Assembly (NCBI GenBank): GCA_022577435.1 | Contig: JAKOON010000032.1 | Coordinates: 1,899,501-1,963,500, forward strand | Length of the DNA stretch: 64,000 nucleotides | Direction of reading: 5' to 3' | DNA from: Embiotoca jacksoni | Lineage: Eukaryota; Chordata; Actinopteri; Embiotocidae | Part shown: positions 60,686 through 64,000 of the stretch, piece after piece | How the letters are laid out: each line of letters begins with the position of its first letter | Position numbering within the stretch: the stretch's first letter is position 1 | Position numbers and translations under genes: made by a program | The notes under the pieces: generated by a model | What the model was told of the DNA's origin: nothing | The model's input: the letters and a program-made list of their open reading frames with translations, nothing else | The model's database searches: none

Positions 60686-61620
60686 TTACCTGGGAGTTAA
60701 ATCCTCTAGTTCTTTGAAGGATCAAGGGGTTATCACCAGTACTTCCCATAATGCCTCAGCAAACTTTCAATGGGCCAATTGAGAAATGGAAGAATACGTT
60801 TTAATTCATGCTGCTGCTCTAATGTTGCACTTTCTCAGCAGGACATGGAAAACCTTTCTTGTTTTTTCAGCCACAAAATTCTCTCACATGCTTGGAGGGG
60901 GAGGGGGGAGCCGAGGGGTGTAAACACTACTCCTTTGAATAGTTTCATGTTGCTTCTGATATTCAATGATAAAACCACAGTTTAACTTTAAACTTGGTTC
61001 GCTCCAAAGACAAGCTTGTGCAATTGTTGGAAAGACGCAGGGAACATCTCATCAAACCAAAATGAACTGGACATGTCAGTTTGTGTAAATTGGTGATACT
61101 TTGATCCAAATGGCATAAATAAATTAAAGCTCACAATAAAGACTCTAGTGATGGGAAATTTTTAAGTAGAATAAGTATCCAGTACAGTATTCAGTATGTC
61201 AAACATATGAGCAAGCAACAGATCTGTGGAGCTGCACCGCATCTTTTCCTTCTGCGACATATAAAGAACTCTGAAAAACGTCTGCTTGAATGCATTGCTT
61301 CCTTCCTTCAACTTTGTCAATAGTTTTATAATTTTACCAAGTGATCCCCTCAGCAAACAAGTTGTCCTGTGTGGCAAACACCAGTGTTTTTGGCATCTGT
61401 TTTCTTCGTAAGTTGTTTTACGTTGCTTTGAAAAGCGCACATGAAACGGGGAGGTTCTATGACCTTGTCGAGTTGCCACACTGAGTTGATATTAAAGGAA
61501 GGTGGTATTAAAATAGCCCGAGATGCTGTATTTGCACTTCAAAGTCATTTTTCATGTTCGCTGTCTGCCCCCTGTTGAGTTTGTAGCAGAGAATCATCAA
61601 AACCAATAAGTTGCCTGATA
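60683..61620. other. Intergenic, no gene seen
   Basis: No supported exon or named repeat. Confidence 0.5.
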
Positions 61621-61622
61621 TA

Positions 61623-62786
61623 CACTGCTCAAAAAAAATGAAGGGAACACTTAAACAACACATCCTAGATCTCAATGAATGAAATATTCCAGTTGAAAAC
61701 CTTTATTCATTACATAGTGGAATGTGTTGAGAACAAAATAACATAATGATCAATGGAAATCAAATTGTCCTGCATCAGAAGGAACCCAGGGCCCACTGCA
61801 CCAGCATATGGTCTTCAATGGGTCTGAGGATCTCATCCTGGTACCTAATGACAGTCAGGGTACCTCTGGCTAGCACATGGAGGACTGTGCGGCCCTCCAA
61901 AGAAATGCCTCCCCAGACCGTCGCTGACCCACCGCCAAACCGGTCCCGCTGGAGGATGTTGCAGGCAGCAGAACGTTCTCCACGGCGTCTCCAGACTCCG
62001 TCACGTCTGTCACATGTGCTCAGTGTGAATCTGCTCTCATCCGTGAAGACCGCAGGGCGCCGACGGAGAAGCTGCCGATCTTGGTGTTCTCTGGCAAAGT
62101 CCGATCACCCTGCACGGTGTTGGGCTGTAAGCACAGACCCCACTTGTGGACGTCGGGTCCTCATACCACCCTCATGGAGTCTGTTTCTGACAGTTTGAGC
62201 AGAAACATGCACATTAGTGGCCTGCTGGAGGTCATTTTGTAGGGCTCTGGCAGCGCTCCTCCTGTTCCTCCTTGCACAAAGGAGCAGATAGCGGTCCCGC
62301 TGCTGGGTTGTTGTCCTCCTACGTCCCCCTCCACGTCTCCTGGTGGACCGGCCTGTCTCCCGGTATCTCCTCCGTGCTCTTGACACTGTGCTGACAGACA
62401 CAGCAAACCTTCTTGCCACAGCGTGCATTGATGTGCCATCCTGGATGAGCTGCACTACCTGATCAACTTCTGTGGGTTGAAGACATCCTCATGCTACCTC
62501 TAGAGGTGAGGACACTGGCAAAATGTAAAAGTGACCAAAAATCATCCAGAAGGGATGAAGACAGAGAAATGGTCTGTGGTCACCACCTGCAGAACCGTTC
62601 CTTCATAGGGTTGTCTTGATAATTGCTTCATTTCCACCTGTTGTCTGTTCCATTTGTACAACAGTCGATGAAATTAATTCACAATCAGTGTTGCTTCCTA
62701 ACTGGACAGGTTGATTTCCCAGAAGTGGGATTGACTTGGAGTTACATTGTGTTGTTTAAGTGTTCCCTTTATTTTTTTGAGCAGTG
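61623..62786 (-). mobile_element. Tc1-type DNA transposon, ends intact, internally deleted
   Basis: A 1164-bp element flanked by TA on both sides (the Tc1/mariner target-site duplication). Its terminal inverted repeats of about 40 bases (outermost CACTGCTCAAAAAAA) match on both ends apart from small A-run differences. The transposase lies on the minus strand. Full Tc1 elements are roughly 1.6 kb, so about 0.4 kb has been lost, by an internal deletion near 61755-61770 where the coding text stops at the second aspartate. It would need an intact transposase from elsewhere to move. Confidence 0.92.
61760..62475 (-). pseudogene. Tc1-type transposase pseudogene
   Basis: Tc1 transposases cut and paste DNA using a DDE/D catalytic triad. 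On the minus strand, 62461-62105 gives the DNA-binding part: VQLIQDGTSMHAVARRF and VSVSTVSRARRRY (first helix-turn-helix), the basic GRSTRRRGGGRRR linker, and ARALQNDLQQATNVHVSAQT with VRNRLHEGGM (second helix-turn-helix). A frameshift at about 62108 moves the frame. The catalytic part continues with VFTDESRFTLSTCDRRDGVW (first Asp), NILQRDRFGGGSATVWGGIS and LARGTLTVIRYQDEILRPI. A second frameshift near 61830 leads to GPGFLLMQDN (second Asp), where homology ends. The third catalytic residue and the C-terminus are absent. Confidence 0.9.
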
Positions 62787-62788
62787 TA

Positions 62789-62985
62789 TAAGTGGAGAAC
62801 GAAAGAGGGAACAAGTGACGATGGTGAGGGAATCCAATGTAAGGGAAGCAGATTGGATTAATTGAATCACTCTTTTAATAATTCTCTCATGTCTGTCCAC
62901 AAGAGGGGGGCGTGGGGGTGTGGAGCTGTTCGACTGCCTTGTTGGTCCAATTATATTTCTACAATCATAACAGATGGGGTGGGGG
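62789..62985. other. Short intergenic stretch
   Basis: Nothing recognised. Confidence 0.5.

Positions 62986-62987
<2 letters not shown>

Positions 62988-63060
<73 letters not shown>
62988..63060. repeat. (TG)n microsatellite
   Basis: About 36 TG units, flanked by G-rich sequence. Confidence 0.96.
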
Positions 63061-63061
<1 letters not shown>

Positions 63062-63590
63062 TTTGGAGGGGGTGTTTGGGTCTCCCCACTGCTAAGAGGG
63101 ATTAAATGCTTGAAACTCAGGAGGCACGCATGGATCGACAAAAGTGGGAGGGTGTGGGGATGAAGACGAGGGTGTGGGGATGAAGACGAGGGTGTGGTGC
63201 GCAGAGCTAATGGCAGCCTGCAGCTGATTGGCTGGGACTGCCAGCCAATGGGTGCGAGAGAAGAGTGAAACAACTCCAATGGTGATTAGAAAGTATTGTC
63301 TCATAGCAGGTTGGTGGGGGCGGGGGGGACGACTGATGAAACCTGGTTGATATGTGCTGGATGAAAAGAATAGAGGAGGCAAATAAATGAGACATTTCTG
63401 TGATGGAGGTGTGTGTAGGTTCAAGGAAAAATACAATATATAAACATAAATGTCAAGTATTTTATTATCAATCAAATACACTCCACTTGTCTGTTTTCAG
63501 ATGTCACAGTAGATTTGAATACATATGGTAATGTTTTAGTAAAAATACATGAATTAACATACCATCATTAACATGAATTCATTAACATAA
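63061..63590. other. Intergenic, no gene seen apart from the 20-bp repeat
   Basis: No supported exon. The AT-rich part after 63440 leads into the LINE fragment. Confidence 0.45.
63149..63201 (+). repeat. 20-bp tandem repeat, about 2.5 copies
   Basis: The unit 'gggtgtggggatgaagacga' is repeated exactly twice and begins a third time ('gggtgtgg'). Confidence 0.92.
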
Positions 63591-63599
63591 TAAACAAGC

Positions 63600-64000
63600 A
63601 GGAATGCATTTCACAAAATCACAAACTCCATCCTGGCGCCCTCTAATTTTACTCCCATCATTAAATTCCCAGATTTTTTTAAGTCACAAGAAACCACTTA
63701 ACGTCCACACATGGACGACAAAAGGCAGAACTCATCTTCAACACATCGTCAATAACAACAGGCTGGTTTCTTTCCCTCACTTCGTCCAGAAGTTCGTCAT
63801 TGGGAGTGATCAATTCCTGAAATATCTGCAACTAAAATCACCCATTCAAACAAGACGTGACATTATGTCATCCAATCTTGATCTTCCTCCCTCTACCTCA
63901 GAATTCATTAACATCACTTCCTCAAAACAGCCCCTCTCCAAAATATACAGAATAATATTACAGTCCGAACCTACGCTATCCGTGCCATTAATAAAATGGG
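63600..64000 (+). mobile_element. L1/Tx1-type LINE ORF2 fragment, runs off right edge
   Basis: The plus-strand frame ending at the window edge reads KKPLNVHTWTTKGRTHLQHI, VNNNRLVSFPHFVQKF, then DQFLKYLQLKSPIQTR and PLSKIYRIILQ. This fits the downstream part of ORF2 in L1/Tx1-clade retroposons, with its pattern W..KGI..L..l......sF..l..kf.i...qFl.YLQl followed by .S.IY..L. A T-run at 63673-63679 shifts the frame relative to an upstream segment (SNFTPIIKFPDFF). About 110 codons are visible. The reverse transcriptase proper would lie upstream and is absent, and the remainder is beyond the window. Confidence 0.68.

Noticed and set aside
61746..62198. 150-codon plus-strand frame across the Tc1 element
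   Set aside because: It is the antisense shadow of the transposase remnant.

Overview
The window is teleost fish genomic DNA. The signs are AT-rich, gene-sparse vertebrate-type sequence, spliced genes with GT/AG borders, very dense (CA)n, (TG)n and (GATA)n microsatellites, and a fish-typical mix of transposons (Rex1, L2 and RTE retroposons; Tc1 and mariner DNA elements). I see no prokaryotic features, CRISPR array, rRNA or convincing tRNA. I did not find a previously undescribed biological system; most of the window is intergenic DNA.

Two protein-coding loci are well supported, both on the minus strand. At the left edge (403-943) lies the first coding exon of a ZSWIM5-type zinc-finger SWIM gene. 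It sits in a CpG-rich block and continues off the left edge through intron 1. At 40.7-41.9 kb is a complete four-exon fabp6 gene (ileal bile-acid-binding protein, gastrotropin) with TATA box and poly(A) signal. Its 5' flank carries an IR-1 nuclear-receptor site of the FXR type and a perfect caudal-type palindrome, and its 3' UTR carries a perfect DR1. A third, weaker locus is a candidate signal-peptide exon with a splice donor at 18889-18975 (minus), whose downstream exons I could not find.

Layout: 0-1.4 kb zswim5 exon 1, its upstream flank and a Rex1 3' tail; 1.4-24 kb intergenic with mariner and other dispersed repeat copies, several microsatellites and a 450 bp polypyrimidine tract; 24.2-25 kb L2-type LINE; 26.9-27.2 kb mariner; 28.2-28.5 kb local duplication; 31.1-31.7 kb RTE-type LINE; 32.6-34.05 kb Rex1 with a 400 bp GATA-type tail; 38.2-39.25 kb decayed Tc1-like element; 39.8-40.3 kb dispersed repeat; 40.6-42.2 kb fabp6 and its control region; 43.2-49 kb mariner remnants and a possible conserved non-coding block; 51.4-52.8 kb tandem duplication; 58.3-59.3 kb CpG-rich segment with a compact promoter-like cluster on the minus strand; 59.5-60.2 kb Rex1 tail inside a small duplication; 61.6-62.8 kb Tc1-type transposon with intact inverted repeats but a damaged transposase; 63.6-64 kb L1/Tx1-type LINE running off the right edge.

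The genes do not form an operon or pathway. The most informative biology is the fabp6 control region, where the motifs fit a bile-acid- and gut-regulated gene, and the record of transposon decay. Repeat family names come from recognised protein motifs and tail structures, not database searches.
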